Position numbers and translations under genes: made by a program. A stretch of 32,852 bases of DNA from positions 1 through 32,852 of the forward strand of contig JAAYJI010000085.1 in NCBI GenBank assembly GCA_012523015.1, given 5' to 3'. A model generated the notes under the pieces. The model searched no databases. It was not told the origin of the DNA and was given only the letters and a program-made list of their open reading frames with translations. This DNA is from Candidatus Hydrogenedentota bacterium. Lineage in GTDB: Bacteria; Hydrogenedentota; Hydrogenedentia; Hydrogenedentales; CAITNO01. Shown here piece after piece: positions 1-8,220 of this stretch (position 1 is the stretch's first letter; each line of letters begins with the position of its first letter).

Positions 1-82
1 ACAAATAAAAGACGAATTCTTTGAAACTAACAACCCTTCATCATCAACATCTCTCATAATTCAGTTCTCCTTGCCCTCTACA

Positions 83-346
83 CTAATTTAAAGAAGGTAA
101 CTGTATCAAGGTTGTTGTCAGAGAGGGATCAAAACCCATGCCCTCATTCCATGTCTCCGTCTCGCTCGCATCAATGTCATTGGTAAGGATATAGGTCCCT
201 GACAAAGGCCAGCCACCTTCATTACCAATCTTTTGCAACTCTTCAACCGTAGCGATTTCTATGGTTGCTGCTCCGGCGTAGCGCGCTACACCGCACAAAC
301 ACATGAGTCCCGCCATTACATACCGATACCATTGATTCCCATTCAT
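83..346 (-). pseudogene. Truncated N-terminus of a GLUG-repeat secreted protein
   Basis: The 87-residue frame starts with a signal peptide (hydrophobic VMAGLMCLCGVA, then AGAA). It continues with a segment closely matching residues about 35-75 of the GLUG protein encoded at 3161-6499: ELQKIGNEGGWPLSGTY against ELQKIGNDAGYPLNGDY, and NDIDASETETWNEGMGF against KDLDASESALWNDGAGF. The resemblance stops just after GF, and the frame ends 15 codons later. I see no GLUG motif in the other frames of bases 1-140. It is therefore best read as the broken head of a paralogue whose repeat region was lost. It lies in opposite orientation to the full-length gene. A very short expressed secreted peptide is possible but unlikely. 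Confidence 0.7.
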
Positions 347-752
347 GACTTATCTCCATAATTTGTTGAGAGCCCGATTCAACACTTAAGAGGTGTTACC
401 TTATTTATGAGTTTTCTTTATATTGCATAGCACTGCCGGTCAAGGCTGCGCCGGCGTTCAGGGGAAGTTATTGGCGATGGAGGAGATCTCCGAATTTCGA
501 CGGTAAGAGAAAAGACATATTCATAGGATCAAGGTATGAAGAAGAAGAGGAAAGTAGATTATAATAAGGTGAGAAAGAAAAGATTCCTCTTTGACGATAC
601 ACTCTTTTTCCCGATAGGAGCCGGGGCTTAAAGCCTATGAATTTATTAGCGATCATAAAGTCGACCTGATTTTCAATTTATCTTGCATTTCATTTCTTTA
701 TTAAAGTAACAAGATCAACTTAATCATAATTTCTGAAACGGGAGATTTTTTT
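347..752. other. Gene-free, AT-rich intergenic region
   Basis: About 400 bases separate the GLUG gene fragment from the methyltransferase gene. A 62-codon minus-strand frame (468-656) has a Ser/Tyr-rich low-complexity product, no visible family signature and no clear ribosome binding site, so I do not call it. A short palindrome (GGCTT A AAGCC) lies near 626-637. I looked for cobalamin and SAM riboswitch signatures because of the downstream methyltransferase and saw none. The promoter of the 753-2982 gene pair presumably lies in the AT-rich last 100 bases. Confidence 0.5.
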
Positions 753-1646
753 ATGGCAACACTCCTCGATACACTGAACGAGAAAAGAATATTGGTATCA
801 GATGGAGGCTGGGGTTCCTTCCTCTTTGCGCGCGGTTTGAAACCCGGGGACTGTCCGGAACTATGGAACCTTGAGCATCCCGAGGAAGTGCGCACGATTG
901 CAAGCATGTACGCCGAGGCAGGCGCTGATATAGTCTTGACCAACAGTTTCGGCGGCACGGCACTCAATCTTGCTCAATACGGCTTGGCAGAACGCTGCGT
1001 GGAAATTAATCGCAGTGCAGCACGCCTTTCCCGAGAAGGCGCCGGGGCGGATGTGTTGGTTCTCGCTTCCATAGGACCCAGCGGCAAAATGCTTCTCATG
1101 GGCGACATATCGGAAACGGAACTTTACGACAGCTTCGCAGAGCAGGCCCTTGCTTTGGCAGCGGGCGGTGCCGATGCCATCATCGTGGAGACCATGACCG
1201 CCTTAGACGAAGCGGGCTTAGCGGTAAAAGCTGTTCATGAAAACACGCAATTGGACATTGTGGCGTCCTTAACTTTTATGGACACGCCCCACGGCTATCG
1301 CACAATGATGGGTGTTTCTCTTGAAGAGATGGTCCCTGCCATGCTGGAAGAGGGCGCTGCTTTACTGGGTGTGAATTGCACTTTGGGTTCCAAGGAAATG
1401 GTGCCCCTGGTCGGAGAACTGCATGCTTTAGCGCCGGACACGCCGCTCTTGGTTCATCCCAATGCGGGCCAACCGCAGTACCAATCCGATGGCAGTGTAT
1501 ACTATCCTGAAACGCCGGAAGAGATGGGCGCGGCAACGGCCGACTTGATCGCTGCCGGCGCGTCCATCATTGGCGGCTGTTGCGGTACGGGTCCGGATCA
1601 TATCCGTGCCATCCGCGCCGCCGTAGATCTTAGCCTGAACCAATAG
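753..1646 (+). CDS. Homocysteine S-methyltransferase family protein
   Basis: The 297-residue cytosolic protein is a single homocysteine-binding (beta/alpha)8 barrel of the kind that forms the N-terminal module of cobalamin-dependent methionine synthase and also occurs in betaine- and S-methylmethionine-homocysteine methyltransferases. The family's three zinc ligands are visible: Cys209 in GVNCTLGS and the Cys276-Cys277 pair in IIGGCCGTG. The N-terminal glycine-rich loop SDGGWGS (16-22) is also present. Its length suits a stand-alone barrel; the folate, cobalamin and activation modules of full-length MetH are absent, so the methyl donor cannot be read from the sequence. The start is preceded by a GGGAG box. 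The stop lies 7 bases before the maturase gene, so the two are probably co-transcribed. I cannot tell whether it makes methionine or demethylates another methyl donor. Confidence 0.88.
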   Translation: MATLLDTLNEKRILVSDGGWGSFLFARGLKPGDCPELWNLEHPEEVRTIASMYAEAGADIVLTNSFGGTALNLAQYGLAERCVEINRSAARLSREGAGADVLVLASIGPSGKMLLMGDISETELYDSFAEQALALAAGGADAIIVETMTALDEAGLAVKAVHENTQLDIVASLTFMDTPHGYRTMMGVSLEEMVPAMLEEGAALLGVNCTLGSKEMVPLVGELHALAPDTPLLVHPNAGQPQYQSDGSVYYPETPEEMGAATADLIAAGASIIGGCCGTGPDHIRAIRAAVDLSLNQ

Positions 1647-1653
1647 GCAGCTT

Positions 1654-2982
1654 ATGATGCATTCTTCAGCTTATGCGAATCGGCCTTTTCATGTGATGGT
1701 CAAACCGGTGGGTTCCTCGTGCAATCTACGGTGCAGCTATTGCTTTTATCTGGAAAAGAAAAAACTATATCCCCATCGTCGGGAACCGAAAATATCGGAC
1801 AGTCTCCTCGAAAGCTTTATAGAACAACATTGTGCTGCACAGGCGCGCCAATCGGAAATTCATTTTGCTTGGCAAGGTGGTGAGCCGACCCTCGCGGGGC
1901 TGCCCTTCTTCAAAAAAGTCATTGCCCTCCAACAACGCTATGCTCAAGGCAAAGCCGTTAAAAACGCATTGCAAACCAACGGCATCCTGTTCGACAACGA
2001 ATGGGCAGATTTCCTCAAAGAACAGGATTTCTTGGTGGGACTTTCTCTCGACGGACCGGAACGTTTTCATGATCGCTACCGCCGTGATCCCTCAGACGGG
2101 CCCACTTTTCAACGGGTCATGGAAAGTCTGCGTCTCTTGAAAGAGCACGATGTAGCCTTCAACATTCTCGCTTGTGTAAATCGGCAAACAGCACAAGCGC
2201 CCGAAGATGTGTATCGCTTTTTGCGTGCCCATGGTTCGGGATTTATCCAATTCATTCCCATTGTCGAGCGCCGTGTTGTACAGGCGTCTGAGGACGCGCT
2301 GACGCTCGTCGCTCCCGATGATCCGGTAGAGGCAGCCGTCACGGAATGGAGTGTGCGTCCCCGCGACTACGGACTTTTCCTCCAACGCATATTCGACTTA
2401 TGGGTACGCGAAGATGTGGGCCGTGTCTTCATCCAGCTCTTTGATACTGCCTTGGAAGCATGGCTGGGCTATGAACCGAGCCTGTGTTTTTTCAAGGAAT
2501 GCTGCGGTGATGCGTTGATCTTAGAATATAACGGCGACCTCTATTCCTGCGACCATTTTGTATATCCTTCCCATCTCTTAGGAAATCTCAACGATCTTTC
2601 CCTCATCGAATTGGCGCGCTCCGCCCAACAACAGCGCTTTGGTGAGGACAAACGGGATCGATTGCCGCAGCAATGCCGTGCGTGCCCCGTCAACTTTGTG
2701 TGTCATGGGGAATGTCCGAAGCATCGATTTTTGCGGACTGCAGACGGTGAAAAAGGACTCAATTATCTCTGCGAAGCCTACCGTCATTTCTTCGCCTATA
2801 TCAATTCTTACATGCGTTTCATGGCGCAGGAACTGCAACAGAACCGAGCGCCTGCCAATATTATGGAACAGCTCCGGCGGGCTGAAACAACGAAGAAAGA
2901 ACAATTGGAACCCAATGCCCCGTGTCCTTGCGGCAGCGGCAAAAAATATAAGAAGTGCTGCGGAACAAAAAGCAAGTCTTGA
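1654..2982 (+). CDS. Anaerobic sulfatase-maturating enzyme-like radical SAM/SPASM protein with SEC-C tail
   Basis: The 442-residue protein carries the radical SAM cluster CxxxCxxC at Cys23, Cys27 and Cys30 (SSCNLRCSYCFYLEK), followed by WQGGEPTLAG typical of anSME enzymes. The C-terminal SPASM region has many cysteines (CFFKECCGD, YSCDHFVYP, CRACPVNFVCHGECPKHR) that should bind two auxiliary 4Fe-4S clusters. Such enzymes oxidise a cysteine or serine of type I sulfatases to formylglycine in the cytosol under anoxic conditions. Residues 424-436 form an added SEC-C zinc motif (CPCGSGKKYKKCC) joined by a charged linker; SEC-C is best known from the SecA tail, where it binds SecB and ribosomes. 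No sulfatase lies in this window, so its substrate must be encoded elsewhere. It follows the methyltransferase gene by 7 bases. Assignment to the anSME branch is firm, substrate less so. Confidence 0.88.
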   Translation: MMHSSAYANRPFHVMVKPVGSSCNLRCSYCFYLEKKKLYPHRREPKISDSLLESFIEQHCAAQARQSEIHFAWQGGEPTLAGLPFFKKVIALQQRYAQGKAVKNALQTNGILFDNEWADFLKEQDFLVGLSLDGPERFHDRYRRDPSDGPTFQRVMESLRLLKEHDVAFNILACVNRQTAQAPEDVYRFLRAHGSGFIQFIPIVERRVVQASEDALTLVAPDDPVEAAVTEWSVRPRDYGLFLQRIFDLWVREDVGRVFIQLFDTALEAWLGYEPSLCFFKECCGDALILEYNGDLYSCDHFVYPSHLLGNLNDLSLIELARSAQQQRFGEDKRDRLPQQCRACPVNFVCHGECPKHRFLRTADGEKGLNYLCEAYRHFFAYINSYMRFMAQELQQNRAPANIMEQLRRAETTKKEQLEPNAPCPCGSGKKYKKCCGTKSKS

Positions 2983-3160
2983 TCGGAAATGCCCATTAAA
3001 GAAACGGGCTCGACAAGGGGAACTTCTTTTGTTTATGGTTCCGAAAACCGATATGATGATTTCATGATCGCATGCTGTAGTCTGATGCAACGTGTGGCTT
3101 AGGGCGTGTAGGAACAGTTCCCTTTCCGCCCCCCCTCACGACGCATCAAAAGGAATTGCC

Positions 3161-6100
3161 ATGAGCATTTACCATCACTCACGCGCTATATGTGGTTGTC
3201 TTCTTCTCCTGCCGCCCTTGCTCTTCTACAGTGTTGCCGCGGCGGCGCCCCTGCCTATTTCGTCCTTAGGAGAACTTCAAAAGATCGGCAATGATGCGGG
3301 CTACCCCCTTAACGGGGATTATGTGCTCACTAAAGATCTAGATGCTTCGGAAAGTGCCTTATGGAATGACGGTGCCGGATTCATTCCTATTGGCTACAAT
3401 TCCAACCGCGCTTTTACCGGACAATTCGACGGACAGGGTCATGTCATTTACGGGCTTCATATCAATCTTCCCGAACAAAATAATGTAGGACTCTTTGGTT
3501 ATGTCGGCGTCAATGGTTCCGTCAGCAGCCTCAGCGTCGAAAACCAGCATATCATCGGCAGATCCGCCGCCGGCGGCGTGGTCGGCGTGAATGCGGGCGT
3601 TATAAACGACTGTTACGCCACTGGTACGGTAGAAAGCTTTGATTATGCGGGAGGACTCGTCGGATGGAACACCGGTATCATCCATCGAAGCTATGCCGCA
3701 TCTGAAGTCATGGTTGTGAGAGAAGGCGGCGGATTCATTGGCACAAACTGGGGCTATGTATACGACTGCTACGCCACCGGTTCCATTACGGGCACCACCT
3801 ATGTGGGCGGGCTCATTGGCCGCCATTACGGACGTCTCTACGCCTCTTATGCCACAGGAGCGCCGCAGGGCAGCACCTTTGTGGGCGGACTCGTCGGATC
3901 CAATGAAGGGATGATTGACTGGAGCTTTTGGGACACAGACAGCAGCGGACAATATGAACGTACCGGCGGGCGCGGCTTGCCTACCGAGAAAATGCAGCAG
4001 ATCTCCACCTTTCAAATTGCGGGCTGGTCGGGCCGCGGCTGGGTCATGGAAGAAGGCGATTATCCCCATCTCCAATGGGAGGCTTTGACACTTCCTGAAA
4101 TCCCTCCGTCGGGACCGCCGCCCTTCCCCGGCAACGGCAGCGCAGCGACTCCCTACCAAATTGGAACGGCCGCACATTTTGCGTTGCTCAGCCAGTACGC
4201 CGCCGTGCTGAGCGCCCATATTGTGATCACCGCAGACTTGGATTTGTCTGACACGATCTTATATCCCATCGGCGAGGGAAGCGGCTTTCGAGGCGTTTTT
4301 GACGGCGGCGGACACGTGCTGCGTCACGCTAAAGTCATCGAACCCACGCGCCGCTATGTGGGCATCTTTTCCGCGCTCGGCGAGGGGGGCAGCATACATC
4401 ATATTGACCTTGAAGATTATTATATGGAGGGCAACGACTACGTGGGCGGACTGGCGGGTAATGCAGAAAAAGCGGTGATAAGCGATTGCTACGGAGAGGG
4501 TGTGGTTGTAGGCAATACCAATGTGGGGGGATTGATCGGCTACAACAACAACGGCTCCGTGGTCTATTGCAACGGCTACACTTCCCTGACGGGAAGCGAA
4601 AATGTGGGCGGTCTCATAGGCGGTAATTACTTGGGGACGATCAGCGATTGTTCCGCCATCAGCACCATTGACGGCAATTCCTACATGGGCGGGCTCATGG
4701 GATTAAATTATATGGGCAGCCTCAGCAATTCTTATGCGGAAACAGAAATTATTGCCAACGCAAATTCTTCCTCAGTGGGCGGACTCATCGGGTACAACGG
4801 ATTTGGAAGCGTCGTGACCGCCTGCTATAGCGCGGGAGAAGTCATGGGGGAAAAAAACATGGGCGGGCTCATTGGCGATAACAAGGATGGAACCGTCAAT
4901 GGTTGCTATAGCAGCTGCTCCGTTGCAGCCATCTCCTATGTGGGCGGACTCGTCGGCACGAACTCTCTTAACAGCGCCATCAACGCTTGCTATGCACGGG
5001 GTGCGGTATTCGGCGAAACGCACGTGGGCGGACTGGTCGGCTACCATCCGGGCTCAATCTTGTGGAGCTTTTGGGATCGGGAGACCAGCGGCCAAGAGGA
5101 CAGTTACAGCGGGCAAGGCTTAAGCACTGCCGAGATGACAAGTCTGGACGTTTTTCAGAATGCAGGATGGGGCGACTGGAATTGGGTCATGGTGGAAGGC
5201 GAATATCCGCGTCTACTCTGGGAACGCCCGACATGGCCCCTCATAGCGGATCCGGTCCTCCCCTTTTCAGGACAGGGCACTGCAGCGGATCCTTTCAAGA
5301 TCGGCACTGCCCAAGAATTCGCCCTGCTGAGTCAATACGCACAAAGCCTCACTGCTCACATAAGATTGCGTTCTGATATCGATCTGCTTGATCTCCCTCT
5401 TCAAAGCATAGGCGAAGGATCGGGCTTTCAAGGTGTCTTTGACGGCGCCGGATACGTCCTGCACAACCCCGGCATCCTCATGCCTACCCGCAAAAATGTG
5501 GGACTTTTTTCGGTCTTGGGTCAAGGAGGCATCATCCAAAATCTCAAGGTCCAATCAATTAGGGTTGTGGGTCGAGAAAATGTGGGCAGTCTGGCAGGCG
5601 AAAACAGGGAAGGAACCATTCGCAACTGTCAGGTACTGGGCTCCGTGTCCGGTGTCAGCACGGTGGGTGGATTGACAGGACAGAACGACAAGGGCGTTGT
5701 CGAAAACAGCCGTATGATCGGGCTTATCACCGGTGATTCTTATGTTGGCGGTCTCATCGGTTTTAATAAACAAGGCAGCCTTGAACGCTGTTACGCCCAA
5801 GGCATTATCGTGGGCGGTCTCTATTCCTCTTGTATAGGAGGCGGCATTGGCTACAACTCAGGTCTTGCACAAGACTGCTATTCGGGAGCGAAGGTATCAG
5901 GCTATTATTACGTGGGCGGATTCGCCGGATACAACTTTTACGATGGGAGCATCGCAAGGTGTTACGCGTGGGGCACGCTGAAAGGCAACGGCGCTGTTGG
6001 AGGACTGGTCGGCGACAACGTTGCGGGCAGTGTCAGCGCCTCTTTTTGGGATGTGGAAAGATCAGGAATAGAAAGCGGAAACGCAGGAGAAGGCCACAGC

Positions 6101-6499
6101 ACCGCGTCCATGACCTGGCCTTATTACGACGGCTTCCTCTACGCCGACTGGAATTTTGCAACCATATGGGCACACGACAATGTTGAGCCTTTGAATCAAG
6201 GATATCCTTATCTGCGCAATGTACTTCCCACCGACGACTATCTCGCCTTGGAAGGTGATGTGGCACCACGTCCTGACGGAGACGGTAAATACAAGGTTAC
6301 GGACTGGCTGCAGCTCGGACGCTTTGTGGTGGGCTTGGATATACCGGAATCGGAAAGTGAATTTCAACGCTGCGACTGCGCACCCCGTGAAACAGGCGGT
6401 GACGGCAGATTAACGACGGCGGATTGGATACAGGCAGCCCGTTATGCCGCAGGATTGGACATGCCGAAGGAAGCGTGGGGCCCCATAACGCAGCAATGA
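3161..6499 (+). CDS. Large secreted GLUG-repeat protein with dockerin-like C-terminus
   Basis: I chose the ATG at 3161 because an AGGA box precedes it and it begins directly with a signal peptide (CGCLLLLPPLLFYSVAAAA). The longer frame from a GTG at 3092 would add 23 uncharacteristic residues. The 1112-residue product has three similar blocks of roughly 300-380 residues. Each opens with an ELQKIGN or EFALLSQY segment and a DLD stretch, contains 5-8 GLUG-like motifs (VGGLIGYN type, about 19 in all), and closes with SFWD, AGW and a YPxLxW-like ending. This predicts a right-handed beta-helix or solenoid. The tail (about 1030-1106) has two EF-hand-like repeats, GDVAPRPDGDGKYKVTDW and GGDGRLTTADW, each followed by an aromatic helix ending AGLD or VGLD, resembling dockerin type I. 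It is probably cell-surface or extracellular, for adhesion or polysaccharide contact; no catalytic motif is visible. Confidence 0.85.
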   Translation: MSIYHHSRAICGCLLLLPPLLFYSVAAAAPLPISSLGELQKIGNDAGYPLNGDYVLTKDLDASESALWNDGAGFIPIGYNSNRAFTGQFDGQGHVIYGLHINLPEQNNVGLFGYVGVNGSVSSLSVENQHIIGRSAAGGVVGVNAGVINDCYATGTVESFDYAGGLVGWNTGIIHRSYAASEVMVVREGGGFIGTNWGYVYDCYATGSITGTTYVGGLIGRHYGRLYASYATGAPQGSTFVGGLVGSNEGMIDWSFWDTDSSGQYERTGGRGLPTEKMQQISTFQIAGWSGRGWVMEEGDYPHLQWEALTLPEIPPSGPPPFPGNGSAATPYQIGTAAHFALLSQYAAVLSAHIVITADLDLSDTILYPIGEGSGFRGVFDGGGHVLRHAKVIEPTRRYVGIFSALGEGGSIHHIDLEDYYMEGNDYVGGLAGNAEKAVISDCYGEGVVVGNTNVGGLIGYNNNGSVVYCNGYTSLTGSENVGGLIGGNYLGTISDCSAISTIDGNSYMGGLMGLNYMGSLSNSYAETEIIANANSSSVGGLIGYNGFGSVVTACYSAGEVMGEKNMGGLIGDNKDGTVNGCYSSCSVAAISYVGGLVGTNSLNSAINACYARGAVFGETHVGGLVGYHPGSILWSFWDRETSGQEDSYSGQGLSTAEMTSLDVFQNAGWGDWNWVMVEGEYPRLLWERPTWPLIADPVLPFSGQGTAADPFKIGTAQEFALLSQYAQSLTAHIRLRSDIDLLDLPLQSIGEGSGFQGVFDGAGYVLHNPGILMPTRKNVGLFSVLGQGGIIQNLKVQSIRVVGRENVGSLAGENREGTIRNCQVLGSVSGVSTVGGLTGQNDKGVVENSRMIGLITGDSYVGGLIGFNKQGSLERCYAQGIIVGGLYSSCIGGGIGYNSGLAQDCYSGAKVSGYYYVGGFAGYNFYDGSIARCYAWGTLKGNGAVGGLVGDNVAGSVSASFWDVERSGIESGNAGEGHSTASMTWPYYDGFLYADWNFATIWAHDNVEPLNQGYPYLRNVLPTDDYLALEGDVAPRPDGDGKYKVTDWLQLGRFVVGLDIPESESEFQRCDCAPRETGGDGRLTTADWIQAARYAAGLDMPKEAWGPITQQ

Positions 6500-6568
6500 G
6501 TTGTACCGTCTTCGTGCCCAACGGCAATCACAGCGACAACAGATGCTGATGCGCGTCAGGCGCTTCCG

Positions 6569-7375
6569 TCAATCGAAAGCAACGGAAAGAATCATCATCA
6601 ATGCAAAACCGCAGAGTAAGCCGATGGTGGGAATGTCGGTTCCCTGCCGCTGACTTTCCGGAATCAATTCTTCTGCCACCACAAAGATCATCGCCCCTGC
6701 GGCAAAAGCCAAGGCAAAGGGAAGAATGGGCAGTGCAATGACCACCAAAAAAGCGCCCGCCACTCCCGCGATAGGCTCAACAATCCCCGACAATGAACCT
6801 AAAACAAAGCTCTTCATCTTGGACAAGCCTTCACCGCGCAACGGCAGCGCCACAGCTGTACCTTCAGGAAAGTTTTGAAGAATGATACCAAGCGTCAAGG
6901 TGACGGCTCCGGCGAATCCTGCGCCGGGGATACCGGCAGCCGTCGCGCCAAAGGCTACGCCTACCGCCAATCCTTCGGGGAAATTGTGCAGCGTAATCGC
7001 CAATACGAGGAGCGTGCTCCGGCGCCACGAAGTCTGCATCCCTTCCGGGTCGCCATCGGAAAAATTCGGGTGCAGATGAGGCAGGATATGGTCGATAAGC
7101 AGCAGACATCCGCCGCCCAACAAAAAGCCCACCGTCGGCGGCAGCCAAGGGATGAATCCTAAACTGCGGCTGATTTCAACGGAAGGGACGAGCAGTGAAA
7201 AGAAACTGGCGGCAATCATCACGCCCGCAGCAGCGCCCAACAGGCAGTCGAGCACTTGTCTGTTCACTTCTTTGAAAAAAAATACGGGCGCCGCGCCCAG
7301 CGACGTAGAGACGGCTGACAGGAGCGTTGCAACGAGTGCTTGCAACACGGGATGTGCTTGTACTAAGGCTTCCAT
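6569..7375 (-). CDS. ZIP-family divalent metal transporter (GufA/ZupT-like)
   Basis: The 268-residue protein has about eight hydrophobic segments and the two ZIP signatures that form the binuclear metal site in the membrane: HNFPEGLAVG and, one helix later, QNFPEGTAVALP. A later helix carries VAEELIPES, which also fits the family. ZIP proteins move zinc, iron or manganese into the cytosol; the exact metal cannot be read here. The loop with HILPHLHPNFSDGD is His/Asp-rich, as in many ZIP cytosolic loops. The gene is transcribed away from mntP, with about 150 bases between the two starts, so shared metal-dependent control is plausible. I saw no Fur, MntR or Zur operator that I could defend. It converges with the GLUG gene, 69 bases apart, with no evident terminator. 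Confidence 0.9.
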   Translation of the reverse strand: MEALVQAHPVLQALVATLLSAVSTSLGAAPVFFFKEVNRQVLDCLLGAAAGVMIAASFFSLLVPSVEISRSLGFIPWLPPTVGFLLGGGCLLLIDHILPHLHPNFSDGDPEGMQTSWRRSTLLVLAITLHNFPEGLAVGVAFGATAAGIPGAGFAGAVTLTLGIILQNFPEGTAVALPLRGEGLSKMKSFVLGSLSGIVEPIAGVAGAFLVVIALPILPFALAFAAGAMIFVVAEELIPESQRQGTDIPTIGLLCGFALMMILSVAFD

Positions 7376-7522
7376 TTATTTTCTCAAACTGACCCATGCA
7401 CCCATGCTTACACAGTGAATACCGGCGCGGGCAGGCACAGCAGATCTGTTTTCTTTATCAAAGGGCTTGATTTTCGCTACAATTGACTGCATTATATCTT
7501 TCACGTAAACAGGAGTCAACCG

Positions 7523-8104
7523 ATGCCTTTTTGGTTATTGGCAGGCGTGGGAGTCGGACTTGCCATGGACGCCTTCGCCGTTGCCGTGTGCGTAAGCGTC
7601 AACCTTCCCCGCACAACACCACGCCAAATCTTTCGCCTATCCTTTCATTTTGGATTTTTCCAAGCAGTGATGCCGCTGCTCGGCTGGATATCGGGACGGT
7701 ATACCGTATCTTTTATGGCTGAAATCGATCACTGGGTCGTCTTTTTACTTTTGTGCGGCATCGGCCTCCATGCACTGTGGGGCGCCTGGGCTGACAGCGA
7801 GGACAAAGAAAAAAAATGTATGGATCCCACGCGGGGATGGCATCTTATTTCTTTGTCGCTGGCAACGAGCGTAGACGCCTTCGCCGTGGGGCTGAGCTTT
7901 GCCATGTTGTCCGTTAATCTTTGGTATGCCGCCGCGCTCATCGGCATTATCACGGCGGGGCTCACCATGTTCGGCATGTTTTTCGGCAGTATGCTCGGCC
8001 GTTGTTTCGGCACCGCCTCAGAAGTTTTCGGCGGACTCATCCTCATCGGTATCGGCTTCAAAATCTTAGTGGATCATCTCATGAACGAAGCATTGCCTTT
8101 TTGA
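7523..8104 (+). CDS. mntP: MntP-type manganese efflux pump
   Basis: The 193-residue inner-membrane protein matches the MntP (formerly DUF204) family in length, about six hydrophobic segments and internal duplication. The repeated motifs AMDAFAVAV and SVDAFAVGL place aspartates at positions 16 and 118, the same positions as the transport-critical aspartates described for Escherichia coli MntP. MntP exports Mn2+ to relieve manganese stress. The start is supported by AGGAG eight bases upstream. The gene is divergent from the ZIP transporter, pairing a probable metal importer with an exporter. I looked for a yybP-ykoY manganese riboswitch in the 150-base leader and saw no recognisable core. Confidence 0.93.
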   Translation: MPFWLLAGVGVGLAMDAFAVAVCVSVNLPRTTPRQIFRLSFHFGFFQAVMPLLGWISGRYTVSFMAEIDHWVVFLLLCGIGLHALWGAWADSEDKEKKCMDPTRGWHLISLSLATSVDAFAVGLSFAMLSVNLWYAAALIGIITAGLTMFGMFFGSMLGRCFGTASEVFGGLILIGIGFKILVDHLMNEALPF

Positions 8105-8143
8105 AGTTTCGTCTTTTTAAAAAAAAGATCGAGGCTCCCATGT

Positions 8144-8168
8144 TTTGTCGATAAATCTGCTATATAAT
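8144..8168 (+). promoter_or_regulatory. Candidate promoter for the purine permease gene
   Basis: A perfect TATAAT lies at 8163-8168, about 50 bases before the permease start, in an AT-rich stretch. No good -35 hexamer sits at 17-base spacing; a TTGTCG at 8145-8150 is too close. A GGGAGAG ribosome binding site precedes the ATG at 8221. I saw no purine riboswitch fold in the leader. Confidence 0.35.
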
Positions 8169-8220
8169 AAATAGTGTGGACAGTTAACCAACGCTACATT
8201 TTTATCGGGAGAGCGGAACC

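Noticed and set aside
347-752. Possible SAM or cobalamin riboswitch before the methyltransferase gene
   Set aside because: None of the conserved core strings of these riboswitches is visible and no long leader hairpin precedes the start.
3359-4219. Minus-strand 286-codon open frame
   Set aside because: It is antisense to the GLUG repeats; the repeated DESAH-type strings mirror the GLUG repeat units.
7376-7522. Possible manganese riboswitch before mntP
   Set aside because: The short divergent gap lacks a recognisable yybP-ykoY core.
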